Shown: piece by piece, positions 11,893-19,287 of the stretch
How the letters are laid out: every line of letters starts with the position of its first letter
Numbering within the stretch: the first letter of the stretch is position 1
DNA from: Streptomyces shenzhenensis
Lineage (GTDB): Bacteria > Actinomycetota > Actinomycetes > Streptomycetales > Streptomycetaceae
DNA length: 64,000 nucleotides
Reading direction: 5' to 3'
Assembly: GCF_021462265.1 (NCBI RefSeq)
Contig: NZ_JAJONF010000002.1
Location: forward strand, 62,001-126,000
Notes under the pieces: generated by a model
The model's input: only the letters and a program-made list of their open reading frames with translations
Databases searched by the model: none
What the model was told of the DNA's origin: nothing
Program-made: the position numbers and the translations under genes

Positions 11893-12339
11893 ATGGCCGT
11901 CCCGAGCAGGAAGCAGGAAGCGGATGAAGAACCCCTTGCACGACCGGGCCGGTGCGGCGTTGCGTGGGGCGGAGCCCGCACGTCCGTCGCCGATGCGCGA
12001 TGCGCGGTACGTGCCTTTCTGGCCCGTCACGGACTCCGTCCCGAGGACCGGCCGAGCCAGGATGCCCAGCTCGTGGTCAGCGAACTCGTCACCAACGCGG
12101 TGCGGCACGCACCCGGCCCGGCGGACCTGGTCCTGGAACTGCAGCCCGGCGCGGAACGCCTGCTGATCGCCGTCCGCGACTGTTCGCCGTCCCCGCCCGC
12201 CCTGCGCGAGGACGACCCGGCCCGGGTGGGCGGTCACGGCCTGCGTCTGGTCCGACGGCTGTGCAGCCAGGTGCGGACCGTTCCCGCACCACCGGGAAAA
12301 CGGGTCGTGGCCCTCCTGGAGCTGCGCGGCGACAGGTAG
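11893..12339 (+). CDS. HATPase_c anti-sigma regulatory kinase
   Basis: A 148-residue RsbW-like protein with N box 'LVVSELVTNAVRHAPGP', D box 'IAVRDCSPSPPAL' and G box 'RVGGHGLRLVRRLC'. A GGAGA site precedes the ATG. It should bind ATP and either phosphorylate the STAS partner encoded just upstream or hold a sigma factor. The stop is followed immediately by a terminator hairpin, so the STAS/HATPase pair looks like a complete two-gene unit. Confidence 0.87.
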   Translation: MAVPSRKQEADEEPLARPGRCGVAWGGARTSVADARCAVRAFLARHGLRPEDRPSQDAQLVVSELVTNAVRHAPGPADLVLELQPGAERLLIAVRDCSPSPPALREDDPARVGGHGLRLVRRLCSQVRTVPAPPGKRVVALLELRGDR

Positions 12340-12344
12340 CGGCC

Positions 12345-12363
12345 GGGCCCCTCGCCGGGGCCC
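12345..12363 (+). terminator. GC hairpin terminator
   Basis: A seven-base perfect stem GGGCCCC/GGGGCCC (12345-12351 with 12357-12363) and a five-base loop begin six bases after the HATPase_c stop. The remaining 240 bases to the next gene hold nothing recognisable except its promoter. Confidence 0.65.
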
Positions 12364-12600
12364 TGCGGCAAGCCGGCAGAAGAGCATCCGGGGCCGCCGG
12401 TCTCTCGCGGCTCAGCCGCTCCGGGCGCTGCGTGACGGCGGCGCTCTCCTTCCCGAAGCGGCCGTCGGCCCTGGTCGCCGGGCACCGGGATCAGCCCGCC
12501 GTCGTCTCCTCGGCTCCGCCTCGCTTCGCGGTGTCCGGCCGCCGTACCGATGCCGATGCGCCCCGGTCGTGACCCGCAAGCACCCCGGTACGATGCGCCG

Positions 12601-13185
12601 GTGAGCACGGAGACGAGCGGTGGGCACCCGGCGCGGCGACGCGGAGGAACCGCGGGCGCGGCCCACGCGGCCCCGCACACCGTGGCCGCCGATCCCCCCG
12701 CCGCCGACGCCTCCGCCGGTGACCTCCCCGCCTTTCCGGGTGACCTGCCGGCCTTCGCGGTGCAGCTGCGCCGCATGCACGGTGAGGTCGGCCGGGTCAT
12801 CCAGCAGTACGCGGCGCGGCAGAACCTGCACGCCACGGACGTGCAGGCGCTGGCCGCCATCCTCGACGCTCCCGAGCCGATGACCCCCACCAGGCTGCGT
12901 GCGCTGCTCGGCCTCACCTCGGGCGCGGTCACCGCCTGCGTCGACCGGCTGGAGCGTGCCGGACACGTCCGCCGGGTGCGCGAGGACAGCGACCGCAGGG
13001 TGGTGCACCTGTACTACGCGGCCGACGCGCGCGCCGCCGCCCGTACCCACTTCCGCCCGCTCGCCGACGCGTTGCGCCGGGCCGGAGCGGACTTCGACGA
13101 CCACGAGCTGGCCGTGGCCCTGCGCTTCCTGACCGCGCTGAACGACGCCCTCGCCCAGGTACCCGGGGAGCCCGTCGGCCGCTGA
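12601..13185 (+). CDS. MarR family regulator, probable controller of the MMPL exporter
   Basis: A 194-residue protein whose first 55 residues are Ala/Pro-rich linker. The winged helix follows: 'LHATDVQALAAILDAPEPMT', 'TSGAVTACVDRLERAGHVRR' and wing 'SDRRVVHLYY'. The GTG at 12601 has no ribosome binding site, but a TACGAT -10-like hexamer ends seven bases before it, suggesting a leaderless transcript. The MMPL exporter gene begins 193 bases downstream on the same strand with a palindromic operator candidate between them. MarR repressors commonly control adjacent exporters; that role here is inferred. Confidence 0.85.
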   Translation: MSTETSGGHPARRRGGTAGAAHAAPHTVAADPPAADASAGDLPAFPGDLPAFAVQLRRMHGEVGRVIQQYAARQNLHATDVQALAAILDAPEPMTPTRLRALLGLTSGAVTACVDRLERAGHVRRVREDSDRRVVHLYYAADARAAARTHFRPLADALRRAGADFDDHELAVALRFLTALNDALAQVPGEPVGR

Positions 13186-13308
13186 GGCGGCCGTCCGCAC
13201 CGTGAGCGCCGGCAACGGAGAGCGGTGACAACCGAGAGCGGTGACACCTGCATCCGGACTGCCCGCGGCCGGAGAAGCAGTGGTGAGACAGCCCGGCGGT
13301 ACACATAG

Positions 13309-13325
13309 CTCAATCATTGAGATTG
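13309..13325. promoter_or_regulatory. palindromic candidate MarR operator
   Basis: CTCAAT-C-ATTGAG (13309-13321) is a perfect inverted repeat, overlapped by a second one, CAAT-N7-ATTG (13311-13325). It is in an AT-rich island between the MarR and MMPL genes, about 55 bases before the MMPL start. AT-rich palindromes of this length are typical MarR sites. Confidence 0.55.
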
Positions 13326-13378
13326 TTTACCGTCGAGTTTTCTTCTGTCGCCCGCCCCGAGGAGCTCTGAGGAGTCAC

Positions 13379-15517
13379 ATGAGGCCCCCGCACCGCCGAA
13401 CCCGTGGGCTCGTCCCGTTCGCTCTGATCGCCGTATGGCTGGTGGTCGGGGCCCTGCTGGGACCCTTCGCCGGACGACTCGGCGAAGTCGCCACCAACGA
13501 CCAGGCCGCCTTCCTGCCGCGCAGCGCCGAGTCGACCCGCGTGCTGCGCGAGCAAGCCGCGTTCCAGCAGCGTGAGACCCTGCCGGTGATCGTGGTGTGG
13601 ACCGCCGACGGCGGGCAGGACGTCAGCGGGCAGCGGCGGCCGGCCACCGCGGCGGTGGCCGCCCTCGCCGGCACACCCGGCACGGCCGGATCCCCCTCCC
13701 CGGCCCTGCCCTCGCGGGACCGTGCCGCACTCCAGGCCGTCGTGCCGCTGCGCCCCGATCTGGGCGACCGGCTCGCACCCACCCTGGAACGGGTGCGGGC
13801 GGCGGCCGAGAAGGTGCCCGGCACCCGGGTGCGGCTGGCCGGTCCGGCCGCGACCCAGGCCGACCTGGCGGACGCCTTCTCCGGCATCGACGGGGTGCTG
13901 CTCGCGGTCGCCCTGGCCGCCGTCCTCGTCATCCTGCTGCTGGTCTACCGCTCCTTGCTGCTGCCGCTCGCCGTCATCACCGGGGCGGTGTTCGCCCTGG
14001 GGCTGGCCTGTGCCGTCGTCTACGCGCTGGCCGACCACGGCCTGGTGCGCGTCGACGGTCAGATGCAGGGCATCCTCTCGATTCTCGTCATCGGCGCCGC
14101 GACGGACTACGCGCTGCTGGTCACCGCCCGCTGCCGGGAGGAACTGGCCGCGGGCCGGGACCGCTACGCCGCCGCCCGCGCCGCCGTGCGCCGCTCGGCT
14201 CCGGCCGTCCTCGCCAGCGCCGGTACCGTCGCCCTCGGTCTGCTCGCCCTGCTGCTGAGCGACCTCACCAACAACCGGGCCCTCGGTCCGGTCGGAGCCG
14301 TCGGGATCGTCTGCGCCGTGCTGAGCGCGCTCACCTTCCTGCCGGCCGTCCTGGCCCTCCTCGGCCGCCGCGCCTACTGGCCCGCCAGACCCGAGAGCGG
14401 GGCCGCTGCCACCGAACTGTGGCAGCGCGTGGCCCGCCTGGTCGACCGGGCGCCGCGCCGGGTGTGGGCGCTCGCCCTGACCGGACTGCTCGTCTGCTCG
14501 GCGGGCGCCCTCACCCTGGACCTGCGGGGCGTGCCGCTGGACGAGACGTTCGTACGGCACGTGCCGTCCGTCGCCGCCCAGCAGACCCTGGCCCGGCATT
14601 TCCCGGCCGGCGCGGGCACCCCCGTGGTGGTCCTCGCCGACGCGGCCTCCGGGGACCGCGTGCAGCGCACCGTGCGCGACACCGCCGGCGTCGCGGCGGT
14701 GACCGCGACCGGTGCCCAGGGCCGCCCGGCGGCGGATCCGCACGCGGTGGACGGCCGGGTCAGGTTCGAGGCGACCGCCGAGGCGGCTCCCGACACCCGG
14801 GCCGCCCGCGACACCGTGGCCCGGCTGCGCACCGCGCTGCACGCACTGCCCGGCGCGGACGCCCTCGTCGGCGGCTACACCGCGCAGCAGTACGACACCC
14901 TGCGCGCGGCCGAACGCGACCGCACCGTCATCGTCCCGGTGGTGCTCGCCGTCATCCTGACCATTCTCGTGCTGCTGCTGCGCTCCCTCGCTGTGCCGGT
15001 CCTGCTGGTGCTGACCGTGGCCCTCAACTTCACCGCGACCCTCGGCGTGGCAGCGCTGGTCTTCCACGGCCTGTTCGGCTTCAGCGGCACCGATCCGTCC
15101 GTGCCGCTGTACGGGTTCGTCTTCCTGGTCGCCCTCGGCGTCGACTACAACATCTTCCTGATGTCCCGGGTCCGCGAGGAGACCCTGCGGCACGGCACCC
15201 GCGAAGGTGTCCGGCGCGGGCTGGTCACCACCGGCGGGGTCATCACCTCCGCGGGGGTGGTGCTCGCCGCCACCTTCGCCGCGCTGGGTGTGATTCCGCT
15301 GGCGTTCCTGGTGCAGATCGCCTTCATCGTCGCCTTCGGCGTGCTGCTGGACACCCTGGTGGTGCGCTCCTTGCTGGTGCCGGCGCTCGTGCGGGACGCC
15401 GGGGACCGCGTGTGGTGGCCCACCCGGCCCGGCGCCGGGCCCGAGGCGCCGGACGGCCGCTCACTGGCTCAGGGCCGGCGCCGCCGGGCCGTCCTCCGGC
15501 GGGAGGGCGGCTCCTGA
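13379..15517 (+). CDS. MMPL/RND-family membrane exporter
   Basis: A 712-residue integral membrane transporter with the MMPL duplication. One N-terminal membrane helix ('LVPFALIAVWLVVGALLGP') is followed by an extracytoplasmic loop and helices at about residues 205-350. A second loop and a second helix bundle follow at about 535-700. The RND-type Asp-Tyr motifs are visible as 'GAATDYALLVTARCREEL' and 'VALGVDYNIFLMSRVREE', expected for proton coupling. The ATG at 13379 follows GAGGAG. It probably exports a lipid or small hydrophobic compound using proton motive force. Context with an upstream MarR gene suggests an inducible efflux pump. Confidence 0.9.
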   Translation: MRPPHRRTRGLVPFALIAVWLVVGALLGPFAGRLGEVATNDQAAFLPRSAESTRVLREQAAFQQRETLPVIVVWTADGGQDVSGQRRPATAAVAALAGTPGTAGSPSPALPSRDRAALQAVVPLRPDLGDRLAPTLERVRAAAEKVPGTRVRLAGPAATQADLADAFSGIDGVLLAVALAAVLVILLLVYRSLLLPLAVITGAVFALGLACAVVYALADHGLVRVDGQMQGILSILVIGAATDYALLVTARCREELAAGRDRYAAARAAVRRSAPAVLASAGTVALGLLALLLSDLTNNRALGPVGAVGIVCAVLSALTFLPAVLALLGRRAYWPARPESGAAATELWQRVARLVDRAPRRVWALALTGLLVCSAGALTLDLRGVPLDETFVRHVPSVAAQQTLARHFPAGAGTPVVVLADAASGDRVQRTVRDTAGVAAVTATGAQGRPAADPHAVDGRVRFEATAEAAPDTRAARDTVARLRTALHALPGADALVGGYTAQQYDTLRAAERDRTVIVPVVLAVILTILVLLLRSLAVPVLLVLTVALNFTATLGVAALVFHGLFGFSGTDPSVPLYGFVFLVALGVDYNIFLMSRVREETLRHGTREGVRRGLVTTGGVITSAGVVLAATFAALGVIPLAFLVQIAFIVAFGVLLDTLVVRSLLVPALVRDAGDRVWWPTRPGAGPEAPDGRSLAQGRRRRAVLRREGGS

Positions 15518-15641
15518 CGGCCGCCGACCAGGCAGAGGGTCCCGGTGCGAGAATCGATGCAGATCCGATGCGACTTGAGGCCGCCGGGGTGCCGGGCGGA
15601 CGGTGACGGGGAGGGAGCCAGCCCGCGCAAGGAGCAGCCGC

Positions 15642-16238
15642 ATGACCGCGTTCGCCGTGACCGAAGTCCCGCCCGTGCCCGTGCCGGACCCGGAAGACGA
15701 TCTGGCCCTGCGTTTCGCGGCAGGCGACGAGGGCGGCCTGGAGGCGGTCTACCGCCGCTGGGCTCCCCTCGTCCTGTCCCTCGCGCGGCAGTCGCTGGGC
15801 GACGGCGCGGAGGCCGAGGACGTCACCCAGACGGTGTTCCTCGCCGCCTGGCGCGGCCGCCACGGCTACCGTCCGGGCCGGGGGCCGCTGCCCGCCTGGC
15901 TCGTGGGCATCGCCCGGCGCAAGATCGCCGACGCGCTGTCCGCCCGCGCCCGGCGCGCGGACGCCGCCGCCGCGGCGGCGCGCGAGCCGGTCCGCTCGCC
16001 GGACCCGTCGTGCGCGCAGGACGCGGTGCTGAACCGCGTGGACGTCACCCGGGAACTGGGCCGCCTTCCCGAGGCCCAGCGGCGCGTGCTGTGCCTGGCC
16101 TTCTACGGTGACCTGACGCAGCCCCAGATCGCCCACGTCACCGGCTGGCCGCTGGGTACGGTCAAGAGTCATGCCCGGCGCGGCCTGCTGCGCCTGGGGC
16201 GGAGCCTGGACTTCGAGGCCGCGGAGCGAGCACGCTGA
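15642..16238 (+). CDS. ECF-type RNA polymerase sigma factor, LitS-like candidate
   Basis: A 198-residue sigma-70 family protein. Region 2 spans about 27-95 ('FAAGDEGGLEAVYRRW', 'AEDVTQTVFLAAWRGRHGY') and region 4 about 130-190 ('LPEAQRRVLCLAFYGDLTQPQ', 'GWPLGTVKSHARRGLLRL'). The AAGGAG site before the ATG at 15642 decides the start. No anti-sigma gene follows; instead a B12-binding MerR gene and a photolyase gene do. This order resembles the light-response litS/litR arrangement known from Streptomyces coelicolor. The ECF call is firm; the LitS assignment rests on context. Confidence 0.85.
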   Translation: MTAFAVTEVPPVPVPDPEDDLALRFAAGDEGGLEAVYRRWAPLVLSLARQSLGDGAEAEDVTQTVFLAAWRGRHGYRPGRGPLPAWLVGIARRKIADALSARARRADAAAAAAREPVRSPDPSCAQDAVLNRVDVTRELGRLPEAQRRVLCLAFYGDLTQPQIAHVTGWPLGTVKSHARRGLLRLGRSLDFEAAERAR

Positions 16239-16310
16239 CCGGCCGTTCGAGGGCGAGTCGAGCGTGGGAAGCCTGCTCCGGCTCGCCGGAGACCGGGAAG
16301 ACGAGAGGAC

Positions 16311-16364
16311 CAGGAAGACCAGGAAGACCAGGAAGACCAGGAAGACCAGGAGGATCAGGAAGAT
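16311..16364 (+). repeat. 9-bp tandem repeat (CAGGAAGAC)n
   Basis: Four perfect CAGGAAGAC units (16311-16346) are followed by two one-base or two-base variants to 16364. The array lies in the gap between the sigma and MerR genes and is strongly purine-rich on the plus strand. It ends just before the ribosome binding site used upstream of the MerR gene. Confidence 0.9.
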
Positions 16365-16377
16365 CAGAAGGAAGGGA

Positions 16378-16395
16378 ATGTCCGAACCGCCGTGA
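16378..16395 (+). CDS. five-codon leader ORF (MSEPP) coupled to the MerR gene
   Basis: ATG at 16378 lies five bases after AAGGA and encodes MSEPP followed by TGA. The TGA overlaps the GTG start of the MerR gene (GTGA). This repeats the arrangement seen before the phosphatase gene at 10338, so translation of the regulator may depend on reinitiation. Seen in sequence; function inferred. Confidence 0.45.
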   Translation: MSEPP

Positions 16396-17399
16396 ACTCC
16401 GCCGCGCAGCCGTCGCCGAAGCCACCCGCCGTAGCGGGTGACGCCGGTCTGACCACGGGGGTGCTGGCCCGCCGCCTCGGTGTTTCCCCCATGACCCTGC
16501 GTTCATGGGACCGCCGCTACGGCATCGGGCCGACCGCACGCACCGAGGGCGGGCACCGCCGCTGGACGGCGGCGGACGTGGCGACGGTCGAGGAGATGTG
16601 CCGCCTGACCGCGACCGGCGTCCCGCCGGCCGATGCGGCCCGCGCCGCCCGTGCGTTCGCCGCCGGCCCGCTCCCCGCGGCGGACGTCGCCGCTGCTTCA
16701 GCACCCGCACCGCCCGCGGGGCGGTCGCGGGTCGCCGGTGCGCTGCCCCTCGGTGACGTGCGCCAGGAGTGCCGCGGGCTGGCACGCGCCGCCGTACGGC
16801 TGGACGCGCCGGCCCTCGACAAGCAGCTCACCGCCGCCGTCCAGCGCTACGGCGTCGTGGTCGCCTGGCAGGAGGTGATGGTTCCCACCCTGCACGCCGT
16901 GGGACGCCGCTGGGCCTCGTCCGAGGACCGGTACGTGGAGGTGGAGCACCTGCTCGCCTGGCATGTCTCCACCGTGCTGCGCCGCAGCGCGCCGCCCGCC
17001 GCCCCGGTGGCCGCCCCGGCGGCCGGCTGCGTCCTGCTCGCCTGCGTGCCGGGCGAACAGCACACGCTCCCCTTGGAGGCACTGCACGCGGCGCTCGCTC
17101 GTGAGGGTCTGCCGGTACGCATGCTGGGAGCCGCGGTGCCCTTCGAGGCGCTGGACGCGGCCGTGCGCCGGCTCGGCCCGGTCGCGGTCGTGCTGTGGGC
17201 CCAGGAGCGCGCGCGGGCGGCCCCTGCCCTGGCCCGGCACGTCGCCGGGCTGCGCTGGGGCATGAAGGGGGCGCGGCGCGGTCCGGCGGTGCTGCTGGGC
17301 GGCCCCGGCTGGAGCAGGTCTCAGCCGGACGGAGTGCTCAGGCCGGCCGGACTGGCGCAGGCGGTGGAAGCGCTGCGCGCGCTGTGCACCGCGGGGTGA
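16392..17399 (+). CDS. MerR family regulator with cobalamin-binding domain (LitR/CarH-like)
   Basis: A 335-residue regulator. Residues 20-85 are a MerR helix-turn-helix ('LTTGVLARRLGVSPMTLRSW' and 'EGGHRRWTAADV'). Residues about 115-200 resemble the helical B12 cap ('VMVPTLHAVGRRWASSEDRY' then 'VEVEHLLAWHV'). Residues about 210-330 form a Rossmann-like B12 domain. The 'PGEQHTLPLEAL' segment keeps the Glu-x-His ligand signature, though the following Gly of the usual ExHxxG is Pro. CarH and LitR proteins use adenosylcobalamin as a light-labile cofactor that holds the repressor on DNA in the dark. The neighbouring photolyase fits light sensing. Purine-rich repeats and a leader ORF precede it. 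Confidence 0.83.
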   Translation: MNSAAQPSPKPPAVAGDAGLTTGVLARRLGVSPMTLRSWDRRYGIGPTARTEGGHRRWTAADVATVEEMCRLTATGVPPADAARAARAFAAGPLPAADVAAASAPAPPAGRSRVAGALPLGDVRQECRGLARAAVRLDAPALDKQLTAAVQRYGVVVAWQEVMVPTLHAVGRRWASSEDRYVEVEHLLAWHVSTVLRRSAPPAAPVAAPAAGCVLLACVPGEQHTLPLEALHAALAREGLPVRMLGAAVPFEALDAAVRRLGPVAVVLWAQERARAAPALARHVAGLRWGMKGARRGPAVLLGGPGWSRSQPDGVLRPAGLAQAVEALRALCTAG

Positions 17400-17461
17400 G
17401 CGAATGGGCGTCTCCCCGTCCTTGCCCCGCCTTCCACCGCGGGCTGTCCTCGGCGGGGGAC

Positions 17462-17478
17462 GCGGCGCCCCGCGCCGC
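17462..17478. terminator. hairpin between convergent MerR and photolyase genes
   Basis: GCGGCGC (17462-17468) pairs perfectly with GCGCCGC (17472-17478) around a CCC loop, between the stops of the two convergent genes. Confidence 0.5.
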
Positions 17479-17540
17479 ACGGAATGCACGAGGCGTCGCG
17501 TGTGGTGCCGGCGGCCCGGCGAACGTCCCCCGCGCGGACT

Positions 17541-18914
17541 TCAGGAGCGCCCCCGGGCCCGCTTGAAGCGGGCCAGGCCCTCAGCCAGGGACACCACCGG
17601 CTCGGGGTAGCCGGTCCTCGCGCGCTCCAGCGCCGGAAGTTTCCACGGCTCGTGCACGACGGCCCCTGCCACGTCCGCCAGTTCCTCCACCCAGCGCCGC
17701 ACATATGCTCCGTCCGGGTCGTACCGCCTGCCCTGGACGACGGGGTTGAGAACCCGGTTGGGCCGGGTGTCGGTGCCCGTGCCCGCCATCCACTGCCAGT
17801 TCAGCTGGTTGTTCGCCACGTCCCCGTCGACCAGCAGGTCCAGAAAGTGCCGGGCGCCCACCCGCCAGTCGACGTACAGCGTCTTGGTGAGGAAGCTCGC
17901 GGTCAGCAGCCGGCCCCGGTTGTGCATCCAGCCCTCGTGGCGCAGCTGCCGCATCGCCGCGTCCACCACCGGGTAGCCGGTGCGGCCCGCCCGCCACGCC
18001 TCGGCGTCCGCCTCCGCGTCCTTCCCGACGCGCCACCGGTCGCGGTGGGTGCGGTAGTCGCGTGCGGCGGCTTCGGGGCGGGCGGCGAGCACCTGGCGGT
18101 TGAAGTCGCGCCAGGCGATCTGCCGTACGAACGCCTCCGCGCCCGCGCCGCCGGCCCTGCGGGCCCGGTGCACCACCTCGACCGGTGACAGTGTGCCGAA
18201 GTGCAGGTGGGGGGAGAGCCGGGAGGTGGCGTCGCCCGCCAGGTCGTCGTGCCGTTCCTCGTAGGCGTCCACGCCGGAGCGCAGCCATGCGGCGAGCCTG
18301 CGCCGTCCCTCCGTCTCGCCGCCCGCGCACAGCCCCGGCGACACCCCGCTCACGCCGCCGCGTTCGGGCAGCGGGGCGGAGCCGACCTCCTGCGGCACGG
18401 TGACCGCGCGCGGCACGTCCAGCACGTCCCGCAGGGCCTGTACGGACCAGCGACGGTAGTACGGCGTGAACACCGCGAAGTGGTCGGAGGAGGCCGGTGT
18501 CACCGCGCCCGGCGCCACGGCGGTGCACACCGTGTCGTGCACGTACAGGCGCCGCCCGGCGGCCTCCAACGCCCGGCGCAGCCGCCGTTCGCGCGCGTGC
18601 GCGAAGGCGCTCACGTCGCCCGCCATGTGCACCTCGTCGGCGTCCGCCTCGGCGGCCACCCGGCACACCTCCGTGACCGTGTCGCCCTCGCGCAGCACCA
18701 GCCGGCCGCCCCGCTCCCGCAGCCGTGCGTCCAGGTCCCGCAGGCAGTCGGCGAGAAACGCGAGCCGGTTCGGCGCGGCGAAGCCCGCTCCGTCCACGGA
18801 CCGGTCACGCACGAACAGGGGCACCACCCGGCCTCCTCCGTGCAGGGCCGCGCGCAGCGGCGGGTGGTCCGACAGGCGCAGATCGCAGGTGAAGACGACG
18901 ACCGAGGTCTGCAT
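17541..18914 (-). CDS. phr: DNA photolyase (cryptochrome/photolyase family)
   Basis: A 457-residue flavoprotein that would use blue light to reverse cyclobutane pyrimidine dimers. The N-terminal Rossmann-like antenna domain starts 'SVVVFTCDLRLSDHPPL'. The helical FAD domain carries 'ATSRLSPHLHFGTLSP', 'RQIAWRDFNRQVL', 'GYPVVDAAMRQLRHEGWMHN' and the signature 'NNQLNWQWMAGTGTDTRP'. The ATG at 18914 was chosen because the family begins at this strand and GGAAG lies upstream. The gene is convergent with the B12-binding MerR gene and divergent from the FAD oxidoreductase gene. Photolyase genes are known LitR/LitS-type targets. Class and cofactor (MTHF or deazaflavin) cannot be told from sequence reading. 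Confidence 0.92.
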   Translation of the reverse strand: MQTSVVVFTCDLRLSDHPPLRAALHGGGRVVPLFVRDRSVDGAGFAAPNRLAFLADCLRDLDARLRERGGRLVLREGDTVTEVCRVAAEADADEVHMAGDVSAFAHARERRLRRALEAAGRRLYVHDTVCTAVAPGAVTPASSDHFAVFTPYYRRWSVQALRDVLDVPRAVTVPQEVGSAPLPERGGVSGVSPGLCAGGETEGRRRLAAWLRSGVDAYEERHDDLAGDATSRLSPHLHFGTLSPVEVVHRARRAGGAGAEAFVRQIAWRDFNRQVLAARPEAAARDYRTHRDRWRVGKDAEADAEAWRAGRTGYPVVDAAMRQLRHEGWMHNRGRLLTASFLTKTLYVDWRVGARHFLDLLVDGDVANNQLNWQWMAGTGTDTRPNRVLNPVVQGRRYDPDGAYVRRWVEELADVAGAVVHEPWKLPALERARTGYPEPVVSLAEGLARFKRARGRS

Positions 18915-19287
18915 AGGGCTCACTTCCGCTTCGGGTGGGGTCACTCTCGGATGGTTTCGGCCCGTCGGCCGGTGCCGGATGCGGCCGGTCGCCGACAGTC
19001 CCCCGTTCGGGTGCGAGCGCATCCGCGGTGGCGCCCGACGGGGAAGCACTTCGGGGAAGGCGTCGGGCGCCGGTGCGTGAGGCGGCGTCGCCACCTGGCC
19101 GACGGTCCGCGCGTAATCCGTCGGGCGCTCGGGCGCGCCGCCCCGAGCCCCCGGCCGGGCGTACGAGGGCTTGCGGGCGGCGTGGCGAGTGACGCACCTC
19201 CGGGACGGCCGGTGGCGCCCGGCGCGGCGGGCGCCACCGGGTGACAGGGCGACAGGGCGGCAGGCCCTTGAGGAGCGAGGAGAGGTG
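18915..19287. other. 373-bp divergent intergenic region
   Basis: No gene was recognised. The region separates the divergent photolyase and flavoprotein genes and should hold both promoters. GC is very high and no sigma consensus could be assigned with confidence. GAGGAGCGAGGAG at its right end is the ribosome binding site of the flavoprotein. Confidence 0.5.

Noticed and set aside
19171..19287. N-terminal extension of the FAD oxidoreductase gene
   Set aside because: The extension is Arg/Pro-rich with no fold; a strong AGGAG site before GTG 19288 supports the shorter protein.
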